Shown in pieces: positions 49,534 to 62,820 of a stretch of 64,000 nt of DNA. Within the stretch, counting starts at the first letter, position 1. Each line of letters starts with the position of its first letter. The notes below the pieces were generated by a model. The model searched no databases and was not told the origin of the DNA. It saw only the letters and a program-made list of their open reading frames with translations. Source of the DNA: Chamaecyparis obtusa (lineage: Eukaryota; Streptophyta; Pinopsida; Cupressales; Cupressaceae). The translations under genes were made by a program, and so were the position numbers. Location of the stretch: contig BSBK01007731.1 in the NCBI GenBank assembly GCA_027943335.1, positions 124,001 to 188,000 on the forward strand, read 5' to 3'.

Positions 49534-50615
49534 ATGATGATGCACATTCATAGTTGGAATGTTCATGGTTTAAAGATGTTTGATAGGAAGTATTCAGTAA
49601 GGAGATGGTGTAATCAGTTGAAGTCTAAAGATGTTATTTGTTTACAAGAAATTAAAGTTGTAGGATTTCAAGCTCATACTACCCTGAAATTCCTTTGGGA
49701 TAAAGAAATTGGTTTTCATTCAAATAATGAGAGAGGTAAAGGAGGAGTAGCCATCCTCATCCATCCTAAATGGGAGAATCAAATTGAAAATCATGGGTGT
49801 ATAACATTTCATAGAGTTATTTGGGTAACATTTAAATATGTTGATAAGGTATTTGGGATTTGCAATATATATGCAACTAATAATTATAGAGAGAGAGAAC
49901 AGGACTTTGGGAGTGGTGTTGTTTACACCTTCCAAAAATTCCCTAGCTTTTTGTAGGAGATTTCAATATGGTGGAGCATAGGGCAGATAGAATAGGAGGG
50001 TTTGCACACTCATGGAAAGGAAATGAGTTATTCTTTTGGTAGAAGTTCAAAAGAAAATTTAACCTTCTCAACCCAATGGAACACATGCATGGAAAGTTCC
50101 CAGCTATCTGGTTTACATGGTGTAACAACCAAAAAGGAAAATAGAGGGTTTATTGTAGACTGGATAGATTTTACGGAGATGTCTCTACCTTTTCCTTCAT
50201 CCCATAAAGTAATCATGCTCTAGTCATGGTCTGCCCTACCTCCATTTTAGATCATCCACCTATCCAAACCTATTTCAAGATTGATATTAGTGTTAACTTT
50301 GGTGGTGATAGTTTAAGTAGAGTTAATGCCTTTAAACTTAATATATCTCTCCTTGATGATACATATAATGTAGATTCTATTTTAATGATCACCGATCTGA
50401 CAAAGCTTTGCAACCCCCTTATAGATGCCATTTTGTTATGGGATTTGATGGTGGAAGCTTGGAATAGTATTTTCCAAGTGATTGGCAAGAAATTGGAAAT
50501 GGATAGAAACAAGGAAGAATCCTTCTGGCAAAATAGGTTGAATAACATAGAGAGAGACCTTAAGAGAAATGGTAATAACCCTATGTTGGAAATCCAATTA
50601 GCCAACACCAATTAG
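49534..50615 (+). pseudogene. LINE endonuclease domain
   Basis: The frame at 49534-49956 has SWNVHGL, VICLQEIK (metal-binding Glu) and GGVAILIHP, as in plant LINE endonucleases. A frame change precedes 'LFVGDFNMVEHRADR' near 49950-49985. The following frame at 50226-50615 covers the endonuclease end, although the GSDHxP motif is not clear (DHPPIQ at about 50251). This domain would nick the genomic target. Confidence 0.8.
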
Positions 50616-52194
50616 AATTTGAGAATCATTCAGAGATATAAGATTCAAGGAAACAAAATCAGAGCCAGAATGAACTAGATTAGTGAGGGAGATAAAGGGT
50701 TTAGATATTTCTTCAACATTATTAGCACCAAACAGAGAAGGGAGTTGATTAATGAAATTCAAGTTGAGGGCACACAGACTAGTGATCTAGAAGACATTAA
50801 ATATGCTTTTCACTAGTTCTATAGTGACTTTTTTATATCAAAAGTGTCTAGTGATGGTAATGAAGCTTTGGATTCCTGCATCAAGCTCATCCCTAAAAAA
50901 ATCTAAGATTATGACCAATCCAGTCTTAACAAGTCAATCTCCCTTGATGAGATCCTTGTTGCTATTGATTCCTTTGCCAATGGGAAAACTCTAGGGCTAG
51001 ATGTACTCCTGGTGGAATTTTATAAGAGAAACAAAGCTTTGGTAGGACCTGAACTTTCGAAGGTTTATGAGGAGGCTTTCTCTAAAGGATCTCTAGGTAT
51101 TTCCATTAACAAAGGGGTTATCAAACTTCTTCCAAAAGCAAGTGATAGAACCCTAGTAAATAATTGGAGGCCTATTACTTTGTTGAATCTCTAATATAAA
51201 ATTTTGGCTAAAGCCCTAGCTAGAATGATTTCCCCCCTCTTGAATAGATTTATCTCTCCTACCCAAATAAGTTTTATTCAATGTAGATACATTTTGGAGA
51301 ATCTAGTGACCAGTTGCGAAGCCATGCACTGGGCTAAATCAGATTGATAGGAGGTTGCAATGGTGTTACTAGATTTTGAAAAAGCATATGAAAGGATAGA
51401 ATGGGATTTTGTACTTGGAATGTTAAAAGCCTTTGGCTTTCCAGAACTATATTGTAAGTGGATTGGCATTCTATTCAAAGATGCTTCCACATTTATTAAT
51501 GTCAATGGATCTTTATATGAACCTATTAGACTTCAGAGGTCCATCAAACAAGTATTTCCAATAGACCCTTCTTTATTTGTTATTGTTGCAGATGATATGT
51601 TCTATATTCTAAGGGATTAGTCCCTGGGACCTCCCGTAAAAGGCATTTCTCTCCCTAACAATGAGGAATTCATAAATGTGCAATTTGCAAACAACACATC
51701 GTTATTTCTAGGTCTTATAAAAGACAAATTTAACAATGTCATGGAAAGGATTAAGCTCTTTTACAAGGCCTCGGGATCAAAAATGTCTCCCCTCAAATCT
51801 ACTATATTTGGATGGTCTAATGATCCACTCGACTGGCTAAGTGATAGAGGTTGGTAGTGGGCTGGACCTAATAATATTGTCAGATATCAGTGGTATTCCC
51901 TTTTCTATAGAACCCAATCTTGGCAATATGTGGGAATGGGTTTATGAAAAGATTAATAAGAAACATATTAAGTGGTAGACTCAATCATTGTCTATTGCCA
52001 ACAGGTTGCAAGTTGTTCAGAAAGTACTCTCAGCTCACCAAATCTATTATGCCTCAACTTGGATGTTTACAAATTCCCAAGTGAATATGATAGAAAGAAT
52101 CCTCAGAGATTTCCTATGATTTGATGGGAAAGGAAATAGAAAAAGGCATTGTGTAAAATGGGAGTGGTGTTGTCAAGAAAAAAGTCAAGGAGGT
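50616..52194 (+). pseudogene. LINE reverse transcriptase (catalytic site lost)
   Basis: RT blocks are readable across frames: 'LLPKASDRTLVNNWRPITLLNL' near 51127-51192, 'LLDFEKAYERIEWDFVLGMLKAFGF' near 51365-51440, and 'VFPIDPSLFVIVADDMFY' near 51552-51606 at the QGCPLSPYLF position. The catalytic box near 51678-51700 reads VQFANNTSLFLG where QFADDT is expected, so both aspartates are asparagine. Numerous TAG, TAA and TGA stops are present. Confidence 0.82.
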
Positions 52195-53541
52195 TTGGTG
52201 GTAAAAGACATTAAAGTCCATGGTTCTATCCTTATAGCCAAGTGGGTCCTTAAAGCTTTATGGGGCAAAGAGCCTTGGAATGTTTTGGTTAGAAATAATA
52301 TTGAAAGGTCAGTCATCAGAAAAGTGAAACAGTGGAAGAGCATCCCAATCTATGATGTAGTTCTGGGGGATTACAAAATGAAAGTATTTGGCTACAAAAG
52401 TTTTCAAGCTTTTTGGAAAGCTTGGATCCAAGTGAGGCAGTTGATTCCAAAGAGGGGATTTGTAGGTGGTCCTCCTTTTTTTGATGTTGGGGATAGATCT
52501 ATTTCGTGGGGGTTGTGCTATAATGGTAAACCTTTGGCACTCACTTAGAGTTGTTTTTCATAGCTATGGAATTGGAAAGGGATCTTTGTGATACAAGATA
52601 TCTTGGATGTGGGCAATTAGGGTCATGGGACTTTATCAGATCTAAATTTAATATCCCTAATTCTCAGAAGAAAACATATACTCTCATTAATAAAGTAGTC
52701 AATGGAAACATTAAAGGAGGTATAATTAATTCTACAACATTTCTCAATAATTGTAAATGGATGGATGGGAGTTTAATTTCAAAGACAACTACTATGAAAA
52801 TTTACCATAATGTGAAGAAAGAATCCTCTCTAATCACGCGTGAGTCCCGGTGTTGGGGGAAGATTAACCCCTTTTCTAATTGGTTATTTTTCTTTGAATA
52901 TTTTTGGAAAGGCAAAGCTGAACCTAAAAATATTTGTTTCAAGTGGTTCTCCTTATCAAAAAACTTGTTGTTGGTCCTGTTTTGTCCTCTATTGGTCTTG
53001 CTCCTATTTTGTGTAGTCTTTGTAACTCTGTTGAAACCCTTGAACATTTATTCTTTGAATGCATTTATCCATGGAAGATCTGGTCTATTTTTCTTGGCTC
53101 ACCTTGTGTTTCAAATTGTAAATCTGTTATTTCTTGGAGTGAAATCCTTGCTAGTTATCTTGAAATGTTTGATTCCAAACTTAATAATCTATGGTTTAAA
53201 CTGACAATTGAAGTTCTTTGGACTCTTTGGAAGGACAGGAACAAAGATATTTTTCATATGGAGAAAAGGAATTTTACTGAGTTTAATCTTAAACTCACCT
53301 ATTTTAACGTTATGACACGGGTTTATTTGGTGCTCAACATCACAAAGAGTGAATTCATGAAGTTGGTACAGGAGGGCAATCTATTAATAAACAAAGATAA
53401 GGTACATGAAACACATTATGTTACTGAATATCAAAGCATCCTTGCCCCCACGAAGGTGGAGGATCTAAAAAACCTTCTACAAAACTTGCATGTAGATTCT
53501 AGGGTTCAAGTGGATACTGCTGCTGCTCCCAATATGTAGGG
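52195..53541 (+). pseudogene. LINE C-terminal region with zf-RVT-like domain
   Basis: The frame at 52195-52548 carries the typical connector ('SILIAKWVLKALWGKEPWNVLV'). The frame at 52934-53539 has the zinc-binding module LCSLCNSVETLEHLFFEC, followed by 'LWFKLTIEVLWTLWKDRNKDIFH', as in plant LINEs. It ends at TAG 53537-53539. No RNase H domain follows. Confidence 0.8.
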
Positions 53542-53895
53542 GGAGCTGACAAGATGGGAATCAAACTTCAATCATGAATAGGAAAATTCTCAAAAAGAAA
53601 ATACATGGGGTCCAAGGGAGACAGCCAGCCACAATGATGGCTGGGAATAGTCAACAGTTAGGTTTCATAACTCCTCTCTTTTTGTAAATCCAAAAGAACA
53701 ATCATATTATGCTTAGTTAGCACTATAATCTCAATAGTGTAGGCTTCAAGGTGTTAACTCCACTCCTCCAATTTTGTAACTGCATATGTTATGGGGGTTG
53801 ATCAAATATTACTTTCTTTTTAGATCCTGGACTATGTTCTTTACTTGTAAATGTTGGTTAACTATCTTAATAGAAGAAAAAATATAAATATATAT

Positions 53896-55066
<1,171 letters not shown>

Positions 55067-55204
55067 CTTAAATAAATTGATTCCATTGACTTCAATATAT
55101 TGATTACAATCAGAAAAGAAAAAAATTAATTTACACATACAAGTACCTTTTAAATGAAAAAATATATATATGAACTCATCATTACAAACATTACAAAAAA
55201 AATT

Positions 55205-56000
55205 ATTGGTTATTAGTGCTTGATAGGCATTCAAGACGATTGAAACATTTGTTGCCCTTGATATTTAAATGAAAACTGAATAAATAATTAAATATTTATT
55301 GTTAAAACATAATAAATTCAAATTAATTTTTTTAAACCATATTTTGGTGGTAAGAACTTAAAAACTAACTGTCGTGAATGCTTTGACAAATCATGGGTTC
55401 AAAACCCAGTTTACGCATCCATAAATATCTTGAAAAGAAATTGTACATAATGCTTTGACCATCATCTTAGGAACACAAAATTATATGATAATTCTCATGG
55501 TAGAATATCCTCACAACACTTAATTTTGACAATGATGTCCTCTTCATAAATCATGTGTTGTAGCTTTTTTATTTAGTTTGCATGATACCCCATTAAACCT
55601 TAATCTTTAAATCAACTGCAACGTTTACTGAGAACTTTGTCGGTTTAGTTCAGATTTCAAAACTGGCCCCTTTATCTTTTCTTTCATTCCACATCGGACA
55701 CTACCATAGAATTGAGAAGTGACATCTGACATTATCGAGAAACACGTGGTGCTAAGGCGTCATCCCGCAAAGAGTAAATTGTTTGCAAGTTCTGGTCAAG
55801 GTTTCATGCATACCATCGCTCCTTCTTTCATGTTATGGTTCTTTAACACTTCATGACACTGCGAACCTACTTCGTAACATTTACTGAGAACTTTGGTCTC
55901 ACTGACATCTGACATCATTGAGAAACATGTGGTGCAAGTTCCGATCAATGTTTCACGCCTACTATGGATCCTTCTTTAACACTTCGTGACTCTGGGAACG
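55205..56000. repeat. Dispersed repeat, copy B (partner of 32.6 kb)
   Basis: Starting GTTATTAGTGCTTGATAGGCAT, it matches copy A in order through the 'taaataattaaatatttatt' block, the 'gtcctcttcataaatcatgtg' block and the 'gagtaaattgtttgcaag' unit. Its tandem sub-repeats are shorter, and a further degenerate unit lies at about 56050-56145. Same orientation as copy A, no coding potential, family unknown. Confidence 0.75.
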
Positions 56001-56149
56001 TACTTGGAAATTGGGACACGCATACGACAAGAGTGATCCTACCATTGTTAAAACACTTGCATCTCTTTTTCGCGGAGTAACGTCAACTGTTAGATGCTTG
56101 CGAAGTGTTTGCAACTTCCGATCAATGTTCCACGCGTACCGTCAGATTA

Positions 56150-57519
56150 TATGGAATCGTATGTTCCCATTACATTGTACTTCCGGCCCCACTCCAACTA
56201 TTTTTTTTATAATTGCAATTATTGTTCCCTTATTCACAATTGTGGCTTAAAGTAGAGATTGAATAATTAAAATGTGACATATCAACTAAATATTAAATAT
56301 TTTATTTATATCTCTGTAATCACTTTTACAAATATGTATACCACTATTAATAATGGTTAAATATCAATGAATTGAAAAAAAAATTTCTTATACAAGTACC
56401 TTTCAAACCAAAAAAAAAATATATGAAATCATCATTATAAACAATACAAATAAAAACATTAAACACAAGACAATACAAATTAATCAATTAAATTGAATCC
56501 TCTCTACATTTCTACTCAATCAATATAATTTTTTTTTAAAAAAAATTATAAAACAACTAAAAACTTAATAAAACTATCTAATCAATAAAAAAGAATAAAC
56601 AATCAAACTAAATTGAAATGAATAATAACAAACAATTATAAATATATTTATGTACCTATTGCATACCAAATTACAATTCCGAGTATTAATTTTTTATTAA
56701 ATAGTTTTAATACAAACTTATCGTACTCACTCTATAAATCATATATTCAATTTTATGTAGATCATAAGCTACAACACATATGTGAAATACGTTTCAGTGT
56801 GTTCTATAGATACATGCTGCCATAACCACGGGGCTATCCAACATATATTTAGAAAATTATAAAAAAATCAGTTTTCTTAAATATCGCTGCTCACCCTTCA
56901 AAATATTCCATAATGTAGCTTTCATGAGACTCCGGCCTAAATATATAACTAGATAGCCACAGGTTTGTTTTTGGAATTAGCAAGAATCTTGTTGGCAACA
57001 CGCATCACGAAGTAAGGATTAAAACGCGTTGAGAAGTAGTCAGCCTCCCTAGAAATTCAGAAGTAACTCAATCAACCACACGTGATTAGGACCCCCAAAC
57101 TGTGAAGGCTGATAAGAACTTTTTGTAAGGCATTTTAAAAGGATATTTAAATATTAGAATTCAATTTATTAAAAACAAATGTATATATTAATTAAAAAAT
57201 AATGTACTTAATATTTATTACTACTATTATAAGATTCTAAAAGTAAGTATTTTCCAACAAAAAATTTCATGTAATTGTATTCTATATATTTTCTAATATT
57301 TATTTTCAATAGTGTTAATAACAATGTCTGATATCAAATTAAATTTTAATTATGCTAATCAATATGCACACATACATAGCTTAAGATTACCTTTTCCAAA
57401 TATAAACTAAAATAATTAATTACAAATAACAATTCTTCCAATTTATCCTATCTATATAAAAAAGAAATTTTAAAATAGTGCGAAGAAATAGATTGAATAT
57501 TAACTATCCTACTGAACAT
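56150..57519. other. AT-rich spacer, no gene seen
   Basis: No domain or RNA gene is recognised. The phrase CTAAATATATAACTAGATAGCC near 56938 resembles CTAAATATATGGCTGGATAGCC at 62569 upstream of the lectin kinase gene, a possible remnant of shared upstream sequence. Confidence 0.5.
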
Positions 57520-57659
57520 TTATATTATAGTATTAAAAAATCAAGTACTTCCCCACCTCAAACTTGTTTAATATGAGAATGCAAATTTATATTGGTGTTT
57601 TTAATTGATATTCAAATATTTAAATTTAAACTAATTTATTACTTATTTAGATTATTTAT
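57520..57659. repeat. Direct repeat, left copy, flanking telomere-like tract
   Basis: About 140 bp containing CCCCACCTCAAACTTGTTTA and 'atatgagaat'. It is repeated with modest divergence at 58360-58500. Confidence 0.8.
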
Positions 57660-58345
57660 ATTTAAACCCAAACCTAATCCTAACCATGGTGATAACCTAA
57701 ATTCTTAAACTAACCCTAACCCTTAATACTAACCCTAACCATAATCACATCCATGATATAAACTCTAAACCTTACCATAATCCTAAACGCTCATCATTGC
57801 CCTGCCCTAATGATATCACTAACAATGATATAAACCCTAACAATAATCCTAACTATAATTCTAAACCTTAAAACATAATCCTAACCTTACTCTAATCAAA
57901 ACCCTAGCTATATCCATGGTACTAACCATTGTGTAAACCCCAATCCTAAACCTTGATCCAAAGTCTAACCATATCCTTGACCATAATCGTAACCATATTC
58001 CTAATCCTAATCCTAACAATATAGTAAGCATAATCCTAACCCATATGTTGACCATAGTCCTAAACCCATACACTAACAATATGATAACCCATACACTAAC
58101 ACTAACCCTAACCCTAAACTCTAATTGTACTCAAAACCCTATTTATGGTGTAAATATAAACCCTTTTCCTCAACTTAACCATTAACCCATACCCCAACCC
58201 TAATCAAAATGTTATCCTTAACCATATTTCCGACCATGAGATAAAGCTTACACCTAACCAAACCCTAATCATAATCTTAATCCTACACCTTAACTAAGCA
58301 TAATCCTAATACTAATAACGTAAATCTTAACACTAGCAATAATTA
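57660..58345. repeat. Degenerate telomere-like (CCCTAA-type) tract
   Basis: About 0.7 kb built of AACCCTAA, TAATCCTAACC and AAACCCTA variants, related to the plant telomere unit CCCTAAA, in one strand orientation. It is interspersed with variants and holds no long perfect array. It may be an old interstitial telomeric repeat or a satellite of similar sequence. Minus-strand open frames here are repeat artefacts. Confidence 0.75.
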
Positions 58346-58359
58346 TCTATAAGCTAGTA

Positions 58360-58500
58360 TTATAATACTAAAATCTCAAGTATTCCCCCACCTCAAACTT
58401 GTTTAATATGAGAATATGAATTTATATTAGTGTTTCAAATTGATAGTCAAATGTTTAAATTCAAACAGGTATTTATTAGTTATTTAGATTAGTTATACTT
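58360..58500. repeat. Direct repeat, right copy, flanking telomere-like tract
   Basis: It matches 57520-57659 (CCCCACCTCAAACTTGTTTA and following sequence). Confidence 0.8.
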
Positions 58501-58871
58501 ATTTATTTTGATACAAGAATCTTGTGTGCAACTACTACATATGATTTTGACTTTTTATATATTGAAGAAATCTTTGTAAAAATATATAACATATGAAAAT
58601 ATAAGAGTTAGGATTTAAAATTCTTTAAAAGATGACATTTTTTTGAACTGGAGTGAAGATTCAAGAACATATGCTGATCTCATTTTCTATGATGTGGGAG
58701 CCTTGCATTCAGAAAGACTTGATTTCTGATAGGTTCTTTAAGAACCTTTGACTTCAAAATATATTAAAGACTTATTGACTTATTAAACCAAAATAAAATA
58801 ACCAAACAGTTCTTGAAATCTGTGAAGAAATTGAGAAATCGAAAGCACTGTTTTACTTACAAGAAAAACAA
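58501..58871. other. AT-rich spacer before the truncated lectin kinase copy
   Basis: AT-rich. The last 60 bp, including 'gaaatctgtgaagaaattgag', resemble the leader of the intact gene near 62775-62820. Confidence 0.45.
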
Positions 58872-59171
58872 ATGAGTATTTCTAGACTGGTAAGCTCCTG
58901 TTTTATGACAATAGTGCCGTGGCTATTGTTTAGATCACAATTTTCCGACGCCAAGACTTTTAGTTATGGGGATGTCAACAAATCACGTATAATACTGCTA
59001 AAGAATGCTTCAATACATTATCATTGGGTTCTGTTCCTTGTTGGCGTTCTGTTTGGGTTAATTAAAGTGAAAGAAATGAAAGAGACGGAGAAGATTGAAG
59101 AATGGGAGTTAGAGTTTTGGCCTCACAGAATTCCCTACATAGAGCTAATATATAGGATTTTATCTTAATAT
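58872..59171 (+). pseudogene. Truncated L-type lectin receptor-like kinase copy (lectin domain deleted)
   Basis: ATG at 58872 opens a 98-codon frame. Residues 1-28 form a signal peptide. Residues 29-50 ('KTFSYGDVNKSRIILLKNAS') match the start of the lectin domain of the 62821 gene. The frame then jumps straight to VLFLVGVLFGLIKV, the transmembrane segment of that gene, and on to 'EEWELEFWPHRIPYIEL', the usual juxtamembrane start of an L-type lectin kinase. It stops at TAA 59169 without a kinase domain. It is a duplicate that lost about 1 kb, including the intron, by deletion at a short GGGT/GGTT match. A tiny membrane peptide is possible but not supported. Confidence 0.82.
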
Positions 59172-62100
59172 ATAAATATATTAATATGCTTATTCCACCT
59201 GTCAGACAGTTGTAGTTCAAATTGGTGAGTGCAATGTATGAGGATAATGGTATGCGGTAAAAAGGTAAAAATGGTTTTCAAAGTTTAAAGGGGCATACAA
59301 ATTAGGTTTAATAGAAAAGTCATCGATCAAAGTTCAATTCTGTAGAATCAAGATTGAGATTTGGAAAAAAAAAAAAACAACCTCTACTTTTCCCCAGCTG
59401 TTCTTTTTCCTACCACCGAATTCCTCATGATAGTTTTGAATATTTGTTCTATTCAATTTTCTGCTATGAGGATATCTAGGGCCTATCAATGGACTTTTAT
59501 TATAGTTTACTGCTCTTGGTCAAGTCTATTTAAAAGGTTTCACGAAATGAGGCTAATAAAAACATAATTTTTTTATGAATCCTTGGCGATATGTATAGCC
59601 AACTTCATATGTTTATTGAAACTATAAAAGGAGGATACTGTTTATTTTAGGAGAAGACAATCAATCTACAGACCTTCAATGATATAGTGTAATGGATAGC
59701 TTATTTTTGGTACTTGAGCACTAACTGAACCAAAATATGTGAGTTTAATAAATTTGGAAAATAATGAATTCTGAAATAAATGTATTGTTTATTTTATTTG
59801 AATGATTTTGATTCATTCTGTGGAGAAGCTAATTTCAAGGGCTTTTGGTATCCAAATATCCATCTCTATGTTGTTTAATAGTTCATACCAAAAATCATCG
59901 AAAGTAGGTTTTCCACTGCATATTTGCTTTGATAAAATAAAATAGAAAGAGCAGCAGTCTGATACCTTGACGGCGTGACGTAAACAAATTTATTGAGTAG
60001 AACATTGTTTAATAGTAAAATTTAAAACCTACGATGATTTCTCACTGGTGACCATGATGTTAGGTAATGTAAAGGTAAAAGCAGGTTTTAAATGCCTAGT
60101 TTATATGTGAACTTGAAATTAAAGTGTTTATAAATAAATTTTGTATGAACAAGGTAATTAGAGTTTTGCATGAATGTGATTTTTTTCTCAACATTTTTTA
60201 ATAATAATATTATTGTAATAAAATATTTATTTCTATTATTTGATCAATTGGTCAAATCTTTAATCATATGATCAAGAAGTTTCTATAATTCATATTGTAG
60301 ACACCTAGATGGTACTTAGTTACAATCTTCTCTAATAGAAAAAAAGCACAAAAAATAAATTTCTATTATCCACCCATAGGAAAATCAAATTGTGTTATAT
60401 AATATTTTTTCCTTATTTATACTTTGAATTAATATTGAATTATAATTTTATAATATATAAAATAAAAATTAGAAAAAGAATCAATCTTTTTAAGTTCAAA
60501 ATCTTTAATTCTATTGGTTGATTGGACAACTAATAGAAAATTGAGTTTGAATAGGATATTAGGTGTTGCATAGTTCATATGATTTCTATCTCAAAAACAA
60601 AGAAAAATCATTGCTTCTAAGCGTACATAGTGATAGGATTTCTATCAAAATAAAATATTTTTTTATAAAATTTAACAAGTGCCAGCTAGTACTTGCCGGA
60701 TTTAATTATAAGTTTAGTTGTAGATAAATTTAAATGTATTTTATTATATTTATTATAAATTTATGTAAATGTAAATCTAATATTAATAAATATATTTTAA
60801 TTAATTATAAAATTTGATGATAATAATTATATTAGTTTAAACAATTTTAGATGTAGCAATAAGTAATTCTTTTTCATTATAATTATTTTAATAATATAAA
60901 TTAGAAATTGTAGTCAATTTTAATTTATTCTTTATGTTAATTTTAATTATTTTTTAAAGTATAACAATAAGGTTTATTTCTAATATAATTATAAGTAAAA
61001 AAAATTATAATTTAAATATATTATAAATAATATTTTATAATTATTTATAAAGTTGAACAAAGTTATTATTACAACTATAATTAGAGTAATTTTATAATTA
61101 TTTAAATTTACAAATCATTTTACATATAAATTAAAATTAAAATTAGAATTAAAATTAAAATTAATTATATAACTAAAGTCAAGTATCTTATGAGTAAAAA
61201 ATGCATGGACAAATAGGGTGAAAAAGATGGAGTATGGAGGTAAAAACAAATTTTATAAAATATTTACATTCATCCAATGAGATGATAAAAAAATAATTTT
61301 TAGATATTATAAAGTTTAAAAAATAGAATGTATTTTTTTTAATTAATACAATAGTTTAATTTTTTATTTAGATTTATATTTTGATTGTGTAAAATCAACA
61401 AGATTGTTTCTTCTTTACTAATTTAAGAATGTACTTAAATTTAAATTTTTTATTTTATTTTAAATTTTATTAGCAAAAGTAAAAATAATAATTTATTTTT
61501 AAATTTAAAGAAATTAAAAGCCTTTAAAAATCTATAATCTTAATTAAATATCTGTATTAAGTAAAAATATTTTTATAAATTATAAATATTAACTTTTTAA
61601 AATTGAAGTATTTTTTAAATTTGTTAAAAATTAATTTATTAAAAATAAGTTAATGTTTTTTTGAGTGGGGAACTACTAATAACCAAGCCATTAAAATTTA
61701 ATGACAAAAAATAAAAACATTCACCCATTAGAAACATTTAAAATAATTTGTTTTTCATAAAGAAAAAAAAAAACCTAAATCCTTCCATGGTAAGATTTAG
61801 GCTTCTTGTGGTTGAATAGATGTCTATTTTCCTATATCTTAGAGTAAGGTTCCATGGAGGGGGGCTTCCTAAAAAATTTCAGCTAGTGCTCATGACATTT
61901 TTTAGTCATATTTTAAAGTTAACCATCTATGAATTTAGTAAGCTCCAAAATTTAAAGATGTTGGTGGTCTTATGAAGAATATTATAAATAAAAAATTAAA
62001 AAATAATCATAGAGTATATATATTTTTGTTTCATGGAACCTCCTACTCCATAAACATAGATCTAGAAGCCTCTCTCATGGGCATCCTACCCTTATTTGCA

Positions 62101-62820
62101 ATTCTTAAGGAATAGTTGTTCCACTAAAATAGATAAAGATTCTAAATTGTCCTTTTCCATCATATTAACTTTCAATAAAAAGACTCCACCTTTAAATTTA
62201 GTTTTTCCTATTCTAATATTTTAATCTTTATTCAATGGTAGATTGTAAGTCAAAGTCACTAAGTTGATATGATGAACTTTAATAAATTTCAATTAGTTGT
62301 GCACAAGATCTTTTTATCAAAATAAACAAATCAATTTATCAAATAAATACAAAAGTAAATTATATTTTATAATCACTTAACCAACTATAATCTTGCAAAT
62401 TATTGAATAATATAAAATTCTAATTTATTTATAAAACTTTGAAAAGTGCTTACAAATTTTTGTTATCATTGTTTAGTGTGGGTAGTCTACCTAATGGGAC
62501 TATAGAGGCGAATATTTAGAAAGTGTTACCAAGGAGACTTAAAATTATTATTATTATTATTTTAAAGTCTAAATATATGGCTGGATAGCCATAGGTCTTA
62601 CGCAATCAAAAATATCCGCCTGACGAATCTTTAAGAGGAAATGTCCGTGAACGGACAGGGATGTACGTTTGACTGACTTAGTCGGAGTTAAATTTCGAGG
62701 AAAATTATGTACATATCTACCCATTTTCTTCTTACTTGAGATCCGTGTTCCCAAGGAGTACATTCATTCTTGGAATCTGTCAAAAAATTCAGGGCACTGA
62801 TTTTGTTAGAAGAAGAGAAA
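59172..62820. other. AT-rich intergenic spacer, no gene seen
   Basis: Very AT-rich from about 60100 to 62500. Frames such as 59361-59567 are short and featureless. No kinase remnant follows the truncated copy. The upstream region of the intact lectin kinase occupies the last few hundred bases; I cannot place a convincing TATA box. Confidence 0.6.

Larger units (their letters stand above)
47573..53878 (+). mobile_element. Second LINE (L1-type), plus strand, near full length, dead
   Basis: ORF1, endonuclease, RT and a C-terminal zinc finger are in order over 6.3 kb, ending in a short A run. The 17-base phrase beginning AAAATATAAATATATAT occurs at 47556-47572 and again at 53879-53895, a plausible target duplication, although it is AT-rich. 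No RNase H follows the zinc finger, unlike the LINE at 5.4-12.5 kb, so the two belong to different lineages. Frames are broken many times. Confidence 0.8.

Noticed and set aside
56011..56250. 79-residue plus-strand frame
   Set aside because: Lies in the degenerate end of dispersed repeat copy B; copy A has no matching frame.
57861..58079. 72-residue minus-strand frame with repeated Leu/Arg
   Set aside because: Generated by the telomere-like repeat.
59172..62500. Kinase-domain remnant after the truncated lectin kinase copy
   Set aside because: No kinase motifs are visible in any frame; the stretch is AT-rich spacer.
62770..62820. N-terminal extension of the lectin receptor kinase
   Set aside because: The extension begins with TTG, not ATG; the ATG at 62821 opens the signal peptide and matches the paralogous copy.
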